A DNA stretch of 64,000 nt, taken from 2-01-FULL-40-13 sp964433155 (GTDB lineage: Bacteria > Patescibacteriota > Microgenomatia > UBA1406 > GWC2-37-13). The DNA is taken from the NCBI GenBank assembly GCA_964433155.1, contig CAYSQE010000005.1:14742-78741 (forward strand). The letters run 5' to 3'. Positions 38,518-47,216 of the stretch are shown here, piece by piece. The position numbers and the translations under genes were made by a program. Each line of letters starts with the position of its first letter. Position 1 is the first letter of the stretch. The notes under the pieces were generated by a model. That model was not told the origin of the DNA. It did not search any database and saw only the letters and a list, made by a program, of their open reading frames with translations.

Positions 38518-39252
38518 ATGGCAACATCAGCGAAACAATTTGAGGTAGAATTTTTAAGAAAAGAAAAAGTGGCAAAAGACGCTTACTCTTTTCATTTCAA
38601 AAGACCTCCAGAATTTAACTTCATTGCTGGCCAGTTTATACGCCTTATACTTAAGGTTCAAAATCCTGACGAACGAGGCAGTGCTAGGTTTTTCTCTATC
38701 GCCTCCTCGCCAACTGAAAAAGATTTCGTCATGATGGTTACGCGTGCGATCAAAAGCTCTTTCAAAAAAACACTCCTTGAAATGGAGAAAGGAACAAAAG
38801 TTAAGATTGCTGGCCCTTATGGTAAGTTCATCTTGCAAGTAAACCCGAAGACAACTCATGTTTTTCTAGCTGGTGGAATTGGTATCACGCCAGTTAGAAG
38901 CATTATCCGCTTTTGCGCCGATACAAATCGTGCTTTTCCTATTGTTCTTTTTACCTCATTTAGAACAGTTGAGGATATGATCTTCAAAAAAGAATTTGAT
39001 GATTTATCAAGCCGATATTCTTGGCTTAAGCTCGTCCAAACAATTACTAGACCAGAGGAGTCAATAACATCTTGGCCCGGATTGGTGGGAAGAATCAATA
39101 AAGAACTTATTTTAAAATATTTAAAAAACCTGTCAAACTGTCTCTTTTATATCTCCGGGCCACCTCAGATGGTTGACAATATACAACAAGAGATAACCTC
39201 ACTGGGTGTGGAAGAGTCAAGTATTAATACTGAAAGATTTACCGGCTATTAA
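38518..39252 (+). CDS. FNR-like FAD/NAD(P) oxidoreductase
   Basis: A 244-residue ferredoxin-reductase-type flavoprotein: SARFFSIASSPTE (FAD), AGGIGITPVRSIIRF and FYISGPPQMVDNI (NAD(P)H). It lacks a fused iron-sulfur domain. Divergent from the RnfD-like gene and sharing its promoter DNA, so it may be the reductase that loads the membrane protein with electrons (inference). The start at 38518 follows TATAAT by six bases; an earlier in-frame ATG at 38458 lies upstream of this promoter. Confidence 0.85.
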   Translation: MATSAKQFEVEFLRKEKVAKDAYSFHFKRPPEFNFIAGQFIRLILKVQNPDERGSARFFSIASSPTEKDFVMMVTRAIKSSFKKTLLEMEKGTKVKIAGPYGKFILQVNPKTTHVFLAGGIGITPVRSIIRFCADTNRAFPIVLFTSFRTVEDMIFKKEFDDLSSRYSWLKLVQTITRPEESITSWPGLVGRINKELILKYLKNLSNCLFYISGPPQMVDNIQQEITSLGVEESSINTERFTGY

Positions 39253-39465
39253 CTATCGATCTTTTCCCCAATGAATTTTATTCCAAATACGCTCGTGGAC
39301 AAAATATATAATAGTACTTGAAAGGTTGGAAAAAAGAATAACAGTTAAGGCAATATCATAACGTTTGGTAATGGCAATTATGATTAAGAAATCTATTAGC
39401 AAAATCATAAATCTGAAAGTCAGGGTTTTTGCGAGAGATCGTTTGTAGTGTTCATAAAATTTCAT
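39253..39465 (-). CDS. DUF2061-like small membrane protein
   Basis: A 70-residue protein with two hydrophobic segments (about 17-35 and 40-58) and a basic N terminus (KRSLAKTLTFR) as in DUF2061. Function unknown. It ends directly against the FNR-like gene. Confidence 0.65.
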   Translation of the reverse strand: MKFYEHYKRSLAKTLTFRFMILLIDFLIIIAITKRYDIALTVILFSNLSSTIIYFVHERIWNKIHWGKDR

Positions 39466-39510
39466 ATCTTTATAATAAAAATATTATCACAATATGAATA
39501 ATGTATTATT

Positions 39511-40098
39511 ATGTATAGTATGTTAAATAAATTTTTAACACTCGTAGTTTTTTTTCTTATTGTTTTTCCACTTTTTCATAAGGTCTATGCTGTAACATAT
39601 GATCTTATTGCGCCTGAGGGTCAATTACACCGTGGACAGGAAGTGCAATTTACAATCTACATCGACACCGAAGGAACAACTGTAACAACAGGACAGATTG
39701 GAGTAACCTATGAAACTCAATATCTCGAGTATCTAGGTATCACCGCTGGGCCGGCAATGACCTCGGTCACGGCAGCACCGCAAGAAACCGGAAGTTTTCT
39801 TATAACCGGCACAAACGCTTCTGGGTTTTCCGGTAATGACATTTTTGCCAATCTAAATTTTAAAATCATTGCTGATGCTCCAGGAGAAACGCAACTTTGT
39901 GCTCTTTGGGCGCCTTCTCCTTCACCAACAGTTACTCCCACCAACCCACCCGGTACTACTACCCAACCCACAACACCTCTACCCACATCTTTGCCAAGAA
40001 CTGGGAATAACGTTCCAAAAAATTACGCAGGTTTTCTTGCTGGATTTTTTATGTTAGGAGCGGCGGGTTTATTGGTGCTAAAAAAAATTGTACCCTAG
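39511..40098 (+). CDS. Cohesin-like surface protein with LPxTG tail
   Basis: A 195-residue exported protein: signal segment (about 8-27), a cohesin-like beta domain (TVTTGQIGVTYETQYLEYLG, then LNFKIIADAPGETQLCALW), a Pro/Thr linker and a sorting tail LPRTGNN - helix - KKI. LPRTG plus hydrophobic helix and lysines is a sortase signal, so cell-surface attachment is likely, though no sortase is in the window. The start could be 39511 or ATG 39520; the closest -10 boxes do not decide. Confidence 0.7.
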   Translation: MYSMLNKFLTLVVFFLIVFPLFHKVYAVTYDLIAPEGQLHRGQEVQFTIYIDTEGTTVTTGQIGVTYETQYLEYLGITAGPAMTSVTAAPQETGSFLITGTNASGFSGNDIFANLNFKIIADAPGETQLCALWAPSPSPTVTPTNPPGTTTQPTTPLPTSLPRTGNNVPKNYAGFLAGFFMLGAAGLLVLKKIVP

Positions 40099-40103
40099 AC
40101 CAC

Positions 40104-41906
40104 TTAAGGAAGATTTGTCGGTTGTGTTTCTTTCTTTTTGATATAAAGGAGCACCCCTCCGGCAACACCTAAAATCACTACCAAAACTACAAGCGTCAAA
40201 ATTAGATTTAACTGACTATTTGTAGAAGCTACCGGAACAGTTGGTGCAAGATTTTGAGATTGAGTATTTGTGACTGGTATCGTCGGATTGACCGATTGCC
40301 CATTTTTGCTGGCTGTCATTAAATTGACATTATTTTCTGCAAGGTAACTCTGGTTTTTTTGCACAAACTCGGAAGTTGACATCACTGTAGATTTTCCTGA
40401 AACTGGGTGGGTAAATTCAAGGTAATAGGTCAATATTGGTAAATTTCTAGAAAGAAGCGTGAAAAATCCTTTTTCATCAGCGTTTGTTTGATAATAAACG
40501 CTATCTGACATCTCAAGTTTTATCTTTACTATGGCATTAGGAATAACCTGTCCGCTACTATCGTATGCATAACCTTCGACATAACTAAGTATCGGTTGAA
40601 ACTCGGCTGTTGTATCTTGGGCCAAAACCTGCCCATTTAAGAAACCTACATTTTGTAAAAATTTTGTAACAAAATTTTTGAATGCTGCTAGATTTGTATT
40701 CTTTGACTTACTCGCTAACGTTGTTATATCAACTTTTATGATATTTACTTGAAGTGAACTATCCTGAGGAATTTTTGCATTGTCTAAAACTATTTCCCAT
40801 GCTCCATTCTTATCTGCAGTTGCGCGGGCTACTTCCTGAGAGTTTTTTCCCACCAGTGTTACAATCGATAGAGGATGTGAAATCGTACCTTCATATCTTG
40901 TCTGACTACCAAAATTTACAGAGTCGATCGTTATAACTTCAGGCGTCGACCTAAAAGGCGCTCCTCCACCGGGGTCAAGTGGAATATCTCGATGTTCTGG
41001 TATTCCCGCAGCTTCAACTATTGCTTCATCCGGCTTATATAGATCTGAGTAGGCTTTTGAGTAATTTGGATGTAAATTTGGCGTTGCCGTAAATGTATGG
41101 GTCAATGGTGCAAGCGGAATTGGATCAAGATAAAACGTTCGTGTCGTACCTGGCTTAATGCCGACAGAAAAATTGAATTGCCCATCAACTTCAGTCTTTT
41201 GCGGATTGAGAAGTCCTTTTAAAATAACTAATAGTTTGTTTTCATCTAATAACCTTACCCTAACCCCAGATATAGGCTCCAAACTTTTACTGTCAAAGAC
41301 TCTTCCATAAGGGTCCCAACGAATGCTCAGACACTTAGCCGGATCCTGGCCAAACTCAAATGTTCCGTATTGAAGGGTACTTCCTTGGCCTTCGCCGGTT
41401 AAGTTAGTCTCATTTAATGTGACGCCAAAAAATGCATAACTTACATGTCCTTCTGAGTTACTCATGTGGCTCACAAAACTCACGTTACCTCCTGCCGCTT
41501 GCACTGTTTGATTTGGATTAGCTCCTTTTGGTACCTCAAAAGTAAGTGGCGCGATCGAACCTGAACGATCTGCGCTAAATAGTGTCCTGTCGAAGTCAGT
41601 ATTTCCTGTTGTACAGCGATAGTTTTTTGGCTTCTCGTTTTTTTTCGTTTTTGGCGGCACACATAAAACAACGTATATATCTTTATTTGAAGGATAACCT
41701 TTGCCCGTAATATTGAGATCTACCTCAGATGGAGGACGCTTTGTTTTGCCCCCAACCTGTTCTGACTTTAGACATCGCCACCTCTGCCCGGACTGAGATT
41801 GGTCTGTTTCACCTTGAACGGGTCCAGCGAATTTGTTAGAAATAAATAAACAAGTAAAAATTGCCAAAAGCAAGATAAAAAGTTTTAGCGTAAATTTTCT
41901 TGTCAT
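40104..41906 (-). CDS. Large exported protein with carboxypeptidase-regulatory-like domains
   Basis: A 600-residue protein with a signal segment (about 7-24) and one membrane helix near the C terminus (about 566-590) followed by a basic tail. The middle has Ig-like pieces, including YEGTISHPLSIVTLVGKN and a carboxypeptidase regulatory-like unit (VEGYAYDSSGQVIPNAIVKI). No catalytic site is seen. It probably has a structural or surface role and lies beside the sortase-type and VirB6-like genes. Confidence 0.65.
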   Translation of the reverse strand: MTRKFTLKLFILLLAIFTCLFISNKFAGPVQGETDQSQSGQRWRCLKSEQVGGKTKRPPSEVDLNITGKGYPSNKDIYVVLCVPPKTKKNEKPKNYRCTTGNTDFDRTLFSADRSGSIAPLTFEVPKGANPNQTVQAAGGNVSFVSHMSNSEGHVSYAFFGVTLNETNLTGEGQGSTLQYGTFEFGQDPAKCLSIRWDPYGRVFDSKSLEPISGVRVRLLDENKLLVILKGLLNPQKTEVDGQFNFSVGIKPGTTRTFYLDPIPLAPLTHTFTATPNLHPNYSKAYSDLYKPDEAIVEAAGIPEHRDIPLDPGGGAPFRSTPEVITIDSVNFGSQTRYEGTISHPLSIVTLVGKNSQEVARATADKNGAWEIVLDNAKIPQDSSLQVNIIKVDITTLASKSKNTNLAAFKNFVTKFLQNVGFLNGQVLAQDTTAEFQPILSYVEGYAYDSSGQVIPNAIVKIKLEMSDSVYYQTNADEKGFFTLLSRNLPILTYYLEFTHPVSGKSTVMSTSEFVQKNQSYLAENNVNLMTASKNGQSVNPTIPVTNTQSQNLAPTVPVASTNSQLNLILTLVVLVVILGVAGGVLLYIKKKETQPTNLP

Positions 41907-41951
41907 AATTTACATATTAGACTCAAAACTTACTCTTGTCAATAACAAACC

Positions 41952-44492
41952 ATGACAAAAAAAAGGTGCCTAATTTTTTTATTCTTTCTCTTATTTTTCT
42001 TTCATGGGCTCTCCATATTGAAGCCAGTACTTGCTGAGCCTACACCCACACCATCGCCTCCATATGAGTCTTGTCAAGGCTCATGGTGTCCTTTGATAAC
42101 GGGAGCTAATTACACATGCGCTTCCTCCTATGATGCCTGGACAACAAATAAGTCGCAAAACTTGTGGGTAAGTGACCCAGAAGTAACTGCGCTTGGCAAG
42201 GCCGGAGAAAGATCGCGCCAATTTCTCTATTGGACACTTACTCATCGATCCATCGATAACCATCCTGTTCTTCTTTCGGTTTGGTCCTTAACAAAAAACA
42301 TGGCCTATTTTTTTCTCCTTATCGTAGCTGCCATTTTTGGCCTGGGTATTATTATTGGTCAAAGAGCCAATTTTAATCTCAAAATTGAGGTTTGGCCCCT
42401 TGTCATAAAAATTGGCACACTTTTTCTTTATGTTACCTTCTCTGCCTCTGTCATTCTTCTTATCATCCAGTTGTCTGATACATTAATGCTCTTTTTTATC
42501 GAGAGACTTGGGGTAAAAGATCTTTTCAATATTTTTTTCTTATCGACCTCAGACGGAAGTGTCATTAAAGATAGTGAAACCGCATACCAAACATTTCCCG
42601 GGTGCAGCAATCTTAACGTCGATCTTTTAGACTCGGTAAAAACATCAAAATTTATGGTCAATATTACCAATATGACCTACTATTTGATTGGGGTCATGAT
42701 GGTATTAAGAAAAATACTTCTTTGGCTTCTTCTTTTTGTTTCGCCATTTTTAGCTCTTCTTATGCCGTTTGTATTTATTAGAAATATCGGCTGGATCTGG
42801 ATAGGTGTCTTTTTCCAATGGGTTTTTTATGGACCACTCTTTGCTCTATTCTTAGGCGGACTGGCAACGATCTGGAATTCTCCTTCACATATTCCATTTA
42901 ACTTTGATTTTTCCCGTACAAATACTATGGAAGGCTTCATCTATCCTACAACTATAAATATTCTCTATGGTGGTCCTGCACAAAAATTAGGACTTTTAAA
43001 TTCATCAAACTATGTCGATACTTTTGCCGAATATATCATCTCTCTTCTGATGCTCTGGGCGGTAACTTTTTTCCCGTGGTGGCTTTTACGAATCTTTAGA
43101 GATTACTGTTGTGACGGAATTTATGCAATGAAGAATATCCTTCTATCAATGTATGACCAGATGAGGGGTGGGCCCTCCCCACAACCGCCTACTCCTGGGC
43201 CAACACCAGCAGTAATGTTTACAGGAACCGCATTAAAAATTCCCAAGGTGATAGAAGTTCCAGTGAGAGTCAAACTTGAGACCGTAGAAGATATCAAAAG
43301 AGCCAAAACTGAGGACATTGCTCGCTCGTTAAACCTTTCTGTATCTCGTCTTAGCGATATTGCCCACTACGAGACGAATAAACAACATCAAGAAGCTGTT
43401 AATAAAAATATTAACTATCTGCAAAACCCTCTAAAGGCTGAGACTCCAAACGAGCGACAGAAGTATATGAATATAAGATCTGAGCTATTCAACCGTGCAG
43501 TAAGAGAAGACAAAACAGCCAGACAGGTCCTCTCATCTCTGACTGCTTCGCGAGTTGAACAATTTCAAAGAAGAGAAGAGCTCATACAATCGATTTCTCC
43601 ACCTGTGCCTGTAACTCGCGTTGTTTCTGTCAAGGTTAAAATTCCCCACGATAAAGTCGCAGCTGTCACATCTTCACTTGTAAATGCTGCGGCTACAAGC
43701 AATATTTTGTTAGCTGACATCGCTCAAAATACAAAACTCCAGGCCGACCAGGTTAAGACAATCTTGAATTCTCTTGCTCAAAACGTAAACAATCCGGCTT
43801 CTCAAATTCAGTTTAAAGTCACACAAGAGACGGGCATTGAAAAAGAAAAGGTAGCTCGTGTCGTAGAGGCTTTCTACGAGGCTGTCAAGAAAAATAAAGA
43901 AATTGCAAAAGCAGTTGCAGCTACACAAAATTTGAAGGAAGAAGACGTGGAAAAAATAGTTGCCAATCAATTACAGATTGTATCCGAGCCTGACAAACAC
44001 GTTGAAGAAAGCATATCTATCCCGCCTTCTATTTCGTTAGACGAATATGAACAGGTGAAAAAAATGTGGAGAGATCAATATGAGCGAGGTGAGGTTCCTG
44101 TCACAACAAATATACAGTCTCGGCAAGCATGGGTCGATCATGATATTGTATTTATTACCAATACTCTTAATAAACTAGTTTCCGAATCATCTGAACTTCG
44201 TCAAGAAGGTTTAGATGACCTAGGTTATATTTTACCTATATTTCTTATCAACAACCTAAAAGGTGACGAACTACTTGTATATCTTAAGGCAAAGCTAGAA
44301 GCAGCCAAAGAGGTAAAAAGCGCGAAAGAGAAAGAAAAAGAAATAAAAGAAAAGGTAGAAGAAAAGAAAGAAGAAGAGTTTGTCGAAGTGCAAAAACCAA
44401 AAAAAGAAGAAAAAGAGAAAGAAATGAAAATGGAAGAAGAACTTAAGGAAAATCCCACAAAAGAGCAAGACTCAAAACCTAAAGAATCATGA
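41952..44492 (+). CDS. Polytopic membrane protein, possible VirB6/TrbL-like
   Basis: An 846-residue protein. After a signal-like helix (about 5-27) come a loop with paired cysteines and about seven membrane segments (roughly 110-390, e.g. AYFFLLIVAAIFGLGIIIG and LLWLLLFVSPFLALLMPFVF). The second half is soluble, helical and repetitive, ending in a highly charged E/K-rich tail. The membrane half resembles VirB6/TrbL-type secretion channels, but I cannot confirm it and no other secretion genes are here. The end overlaps the M24 gene by 14 bases. Confidence 0.5.
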   Translation: MTKKRCLIFLFFLLFFFHGLSILKPVLAEPTPTPSPPYESCQGSWCPLITGANYTCASSYDAWTTNKSQNLWVSDPEVTALGKAGERSRQFLYWTLTHRSIDNHPVLLSVWSLTKNMAYFFLLIVAAIFGLGIIIGQRANFNLKIEVWPLVIKIGTLFLYVTFSASVILLIIQLSDTLMLFFIERLGVKDLFNIFFLSTSDGSVIKDSETAYQTFPGCSNLNVDLLDSVKTSKFMVNITNMTYYLIGVMMVLRKILLWLLLFVSPFLALLMPFVFIRNIGWIWIGVFFQWVFYGPLFALFLGGLATIWNSPSHIPFNFDFSRTNTMEGFIYPTTINILYGGPAQKLGLLNSSNYVDTFAEYIISLLMLWAVTFFPWWLLRIFRDYCCDGIYAMKNILLSMYDQMRGGPSPQPPTPGPTPAVMFTGTALKIPKVIEVPVRVKLETVEDIKRAKTEDIARSLNLSVSRLSDIAHYETNKQHQEAVNKNINYLQNPLKAETPNERQKYMNIRSELFNRAVREDKTARQVLSSLTASRVEQFQRREELIQSISPPVPVTRVVSVKVKIPHDKVAAVTSSLVNAAATSNILLADIAQNTKLQADQVKTILNSLAQNVNNPASQIQFKVTQETGIEKEKVARVVEAFYEAVKKNKEIAKAVAATQNLKEEDVEKIVANQLQIVSEPDKHVEESISIPPSISLDEYEQVKKMWRDQYERGEVPVTTNIQSRQAWVDHDIVFITNTLNKLVSESSELRQEGLDDLGYILPIFLINNLKGDELLVYLKAKLEAAKEVKSAKEKEKEIKEKVEEKKEEEFVEVQKPKKEEKEKEMKMEEELKENPTKEQDSKPKES

Positions 44493-45576
44493 GAGACTTT
44501 GAATATTGGGTTAAAATTCTTGGCTTCAAATCTTTATCTATAGCTACCGTGTCTTCAATTCTTAGTCCATATTTTTCTGGAAAATAAACACCTGGCTCAA
44601 TAGTGAAAACCTGGTCTTCCTTTTTTAAATCTGGAGAGTTCATAGAGACTTTTGGATATTCGTGTATTTCAAGGCCTACTCCATGCCCGGTCGAATGAGG
44701 ATAGTTTGGTAGTTTGTTTTCGATAATTTCCTTTCGGCAAAATTCATCCGTTTCCCTTAATGACTCAATTATCGATAATTCCTTAATAGTTTTTTCTTGA
44801 GCATTTAATAATACATTATATATGTGAATGATCTCTTGACTTGGTTCACCGAAGAAAAACATCCTCGTCACATCAGACAAATAGTCTTTGTATTTAACGC
44901 CAAAATCGATGAGGATGACTGAGCCTTTTTTTACTCTTCCGTTTCCTTCTTTAGTGTTGTAATGAGGTAGCGAAGAGTTTACATCAATACCAACAATTGG
45001 GTCAAATGCTAAATCATAGCCTTTTTCTTTTATCCACATTTCAATCTTAAACGCAATCTCTCTTTCTGATATGTCTTGTTTGATTATTTTCGTTATCTCC
45101 AACAAACATTGATCGCCTATTTGGCAAGCTTTTTCAACACGAGACATCTCTTCTTGATCTTTGAATTCTCGAACCGAGGCAACAATTTTATCTGTTGGCC
45201 CAAGTATTACGCTTTGCAGCATCTCTTTAATTTTTTGGTATTCGTAAAATCTGAGATCTTCTGCTTCAAATCCAAGAGTTTTAATTTTTTCTTCACTAGT
45301 AATCTCTAGTAAATGTACAATCAGTCCTTTGCCCGGTTCAATTAGTTTTAATTTGAAATTTGTCATTTGAAATTTGTCATTTTTGCTTAGGTATCTTTCA
45401 TCAGTAAATAAGTACATATTATTATTTGTGACCAAAACAAAAGCTTCTCTTTCATCTGTTGTCAACGTCTTGAAACCGGTAAGGTAGAGAACGTTATAGA
45501 AATTTGATATTAATAAGGATTCAATATTTTTTTCCTTTAGTTTTTCTCTTAACCGTTTGACTCTTTGCTCGTACAT
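44479..45576 (-). CDS. M24-family Xaa-Pro peptidase
   Basis: A 365-residue peptidase with a full creatinase-fold metal site: aspartates in LIDFGVKYKDYLSDVTRMFF, histidine in STGHGVGLEIHEYP and glutamates in FTIEPGVYFPEKYGLRIED. It removes N-terminal residues before proline. An AT-rich insert (KNDKFQMTNFKLKL; 45350-45383) lies in the N-terminal domain. A TACAAT box at 45585-45590, eight bases before the ATG, overlaps the promoter of the divergent iron-permease gene. Confidence 0.88.
   Translation of the reverse strand: MYEQRVKRLREKLKEKNIESLLISNFYNVLYLTGFKTLTTDEREAFVLVTNNNMYLFTDERYLSKNDKFQMTNFKLKLIEPGKGLIVHLLEITSEEKIKTLGFEAEDLRFYEYQKIKEMLQSVILGPTDKIVASVREFKDQEEMSRVEKACQIGDQCLLEITKIIKQDISEREIAFKIEMWIKEKGYDLAFDPIVGIDVNSSLPHYNTKEGNGRVKKGSVILIDFGVKYKDYLSDVTRMFFFGEPSQEIIHIYNVLLNAQEKTIKELSIIESLRETDEFCRKEIIENKLPNYPHSTGHGVGLEIHEYPKVSMNSPDLKKEDQVFTIEPGVYFPEKYGLRIEDTVAIDKDLKPRILTQYSKSLMIL
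45350..45383. repeat. AT-rich in-frame insert in M24 gene
   Basis: Two copies of TTTGAAATTTGTCA read on the coding strand as NDKFQMTNFKLK. The clearest exact tandem pair among the inserts. Confidence 0.6.
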
Positions 45577-45580
45577 AAGG

Positions 45581-45590
45581 TATTATTGTA
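45581..45590. promoter_or_regulatory. Overlapping divergent -10 boxes, M24 and FTR1 genes
   Basis: Plus-strand TATTAT (45581-45586) is six bases before the FTR1 ATG (45593). Minus-strand TACAAT (45585-45590) is eight bases before the M24 ATG (45576). Confidence 0.6.
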
Positions 45591-45592
45591 TC

Positions 45593-46575
45593 ATGCTTAC
45601 GACGCTTATCATTTCTCTTCGCGAATTTCTTGAAGTATTTCTCATCATAGGTGTATTCCTGGGAATATCTAAAAAACTAGGACTAAAACGCGAAAAAGAA
45701 ATAATTTCAGCCAGCTTTCTTGGGATAGTCATCTCATTCATCTTGCCAACCGTCACTTTTTTACTTGGCGACAAGGCAAGAACAGTGTTAAGCCATCGAA
45801 ATTCCGAACTCCTTGAAGGATATTTGTCGATATTTTCAGGATTTTTTATCGCCTATGTCATCTTCACTCTGCATAACTTTTTTGTCTTAAAAAGGTCAAA
45901 GTCTTTGATTTCAGCCCATCAGAAGCTTCAACAAAATATTTTTGACCTTTCACTCTTTTTGACCATTGTATTTTTTATTATTAGGGAGGGTTTTGAAATT
46001 GCCCTTTTTACTGCCACGACTTCACTTTTTTCAAAATTCATAGAAAACATCACTGGGCTTTTTGTTGGTTTCGCAGCTTCTTTCACAGTAGGGATACTTA
46101 CATTTTTTGCATACATCAAACTTCCCATTGGCAGAATATTCCAGCTGACCGAATATCTAATTGTCATTCTAGGAGCGTCTTTTGTAAAAAACGGCTTGAC
46201 TGAACTGTTTGAGGTCTATTTCAACTTACACCTCTCAAGAATTATGCCTATCAAACTTGCCTTTTTACCAGAATCCTCATCATTTATAGGCCATATGATC
46301 AAAAATGTTTTTGGAATCGAAAAAAACTTCAGCCTAGCAAATCTTTTTATCATGAGTNNNNNNNNNNNNNNNNNNNNNNNNNNNNNNNNNNNNNNNNNNN
46401 NNNNNNNNNNNNNNNNNNNNNNNNNNNNNNNNNNNNNNNNNNNNNNNNNNNNNNNNNAAATGTTTTTGGAATCGAAAAAAACTTCAGCCTAGCAAATCTT
46501 TTTATCATGAGTATTTATATTCTCTTTATCTATCTGATCTTTCTTAGTAAAAGGAACAAAAAAGCAACATTTTAA
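45593..46575 (+). CDS. FTR1-family iron permease, split by scaffold gap
   Basis: Membrane permease with two REXXE iron-binding motifs (LREFLEVFL near residue 10 and IREGFEIALF near 130) typical of FTR1/EfeU. The 100-N gap interrupts it at codon 256. The 55 bases before the gap are repeated after it, and removing the gap plus one copy joins the frame cleanly (IMS-IYILFIYLIFLSK) to a stop at 46573-46575. The true protein is therefore about 275 residues. TATTAT at 45581-45586 marks the start. Confidence 0.88.
46303..46357. repeat. Left copy of 55-base duplication at scaffold gap
   Basis: Identical to 46458-46512 on the other side of the N run; most likely overlapping contig ends. Confidence 0.95.
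46358..46457. other. 100-N scaffold gap
   Basis: Exactly 100 Ns, the usual placeholder. The flanking identity shows that no sequence is really missing. Confidence 0.97.
46458..46512. repeat. Right copy of 55-base duplication at scaffold gap
   Basis: Same 55 bases as 46303-46357. Confidence 0.95.
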
Positions 46576-46602
46576 GAGCCTCACCACAATCCAAAATCAA
46601 CC

Positions 46603-46627
46603 TGCCAGGTTATATTTAGGCCTGGCA
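46603..46627. other. Hairpin between FTR1 and NUDIX genes
   Basis: TGCCAGG (46603-46609) and CCTGGCA (46621-46627) pair around 11 bases. There is no clear T run, so termination is uncertain. Confidence 0.4.
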
Positions 46628-46654
46628 TGACAATCCGGATATAGATAAATCTGT

Positions 46655-46660
46655 TACAAT
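46655..46660 (+). promoter_or_regulatory. -10 box of the IDI-like NUDIX gene
   Basis: TACAAT six bases before the ATG at 46667. Confidence 0.55.
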
Positions 46661-46666
46661 TACGCA

Positions 46667-47212
46667 ATGGATTATTATAAGGAAAAGCAATACATCGCTC
46701 AGGTTGATAAAAACGATAAGGTAATCGGCAAAATTGAAAAATGGGAAGCGCACAAAAAAGGTGTTCTGCACAGAGGCTATACGTGTGTTCTTATTTCCCA
46801 AGATAATTATGTTATTCAACATCGTAAACACCCTGTTTTTGATGGAGTATTTGATTTATCTTTTTCATCGCACCAAATTTTTGTTAAAAACGCCCTTCAA
46901 GATGACTTAACAGCTATCTATGATGGACTCGAGCGTGAATGGAATCTTAAAAAAAAAGATTTAGTTTCACAACCAAAACTTGTTAAAAAAATTTACTACC
47001 AAGCCAAAGATCCAAACAGCGAATATATCGAACACGAGATTGACTATATTTATTTAGTTGGGTTAAAAAATCTCCCAACCCCAAATTATGACTTCGCCTA
47101 CGGTTTTTCCTTGATAGAAAAAAACAAACTACTAACTACTAACCACCAACTACTAACTCCTATTCTTGCTCCTTGGGTTAAGACGATGATTAAAGAAAAG
47201 CTGATAGAATAA
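46667..47212 (+). CDS. NUDIX hydrolase of isopentenyl-diphosphate-isomerase type
   Basis: A 181-residue protein with the IDI-like start IAQVDKNDKVIGKIEKWEAH, then GVLHRGYTCVL. True isomerases have a catalytic cysteine in TNTCCSHP; here the region reads DLSFSSHQI, without cysteine, so isomerase activity is doubtful. An AT-rich insert (LLTTNHQLLTP; 47125-47160) sits near the C terminus. It overlaps nothing; the transporter gene follows after 4 bases. The start is marked by TACAAT six bases upstream. Confidence 0.72.
   Translation: MDYYKEKQYIAQVDKNDKVIGKIEKWEAHKKGVLHRGYTCVLISQDNYVIQHRKHPVFDGVFDLSFSSHQIFVKNALQDDLTAIYDGLEREWNLKKKDLVSQPKLVKKIYYQAKDPNSEYIEHEIDYIYLVGLKNLPTPNYDFAYGFSLIEKNKLLTTNHQLLTPILAPWVKTMIKEKLIE
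47125..47160. repeat. AT-rich in-frame insert in NUDIX gene
   Basis: CTACTAACTACTAACCACCA-type units, read as KLLTTNHQLLT. Confidence 0.6.
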
Positions 47213-47216
47213 AAAG

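Noticed and set aside
41952..44492. A complete type IV secretion locus
   Set aside because: Only one VirB6-like membrane protein is visible; no VirB4, VirB11 or coupling ATPase is present here.
46458..46600. A separate short C-terminal reading frame after the Ns
   Set aside because: It comes from reading the duplicated 55 bases in the wrong frame. Collapsing the duplication gives a normal end to the iron permease.
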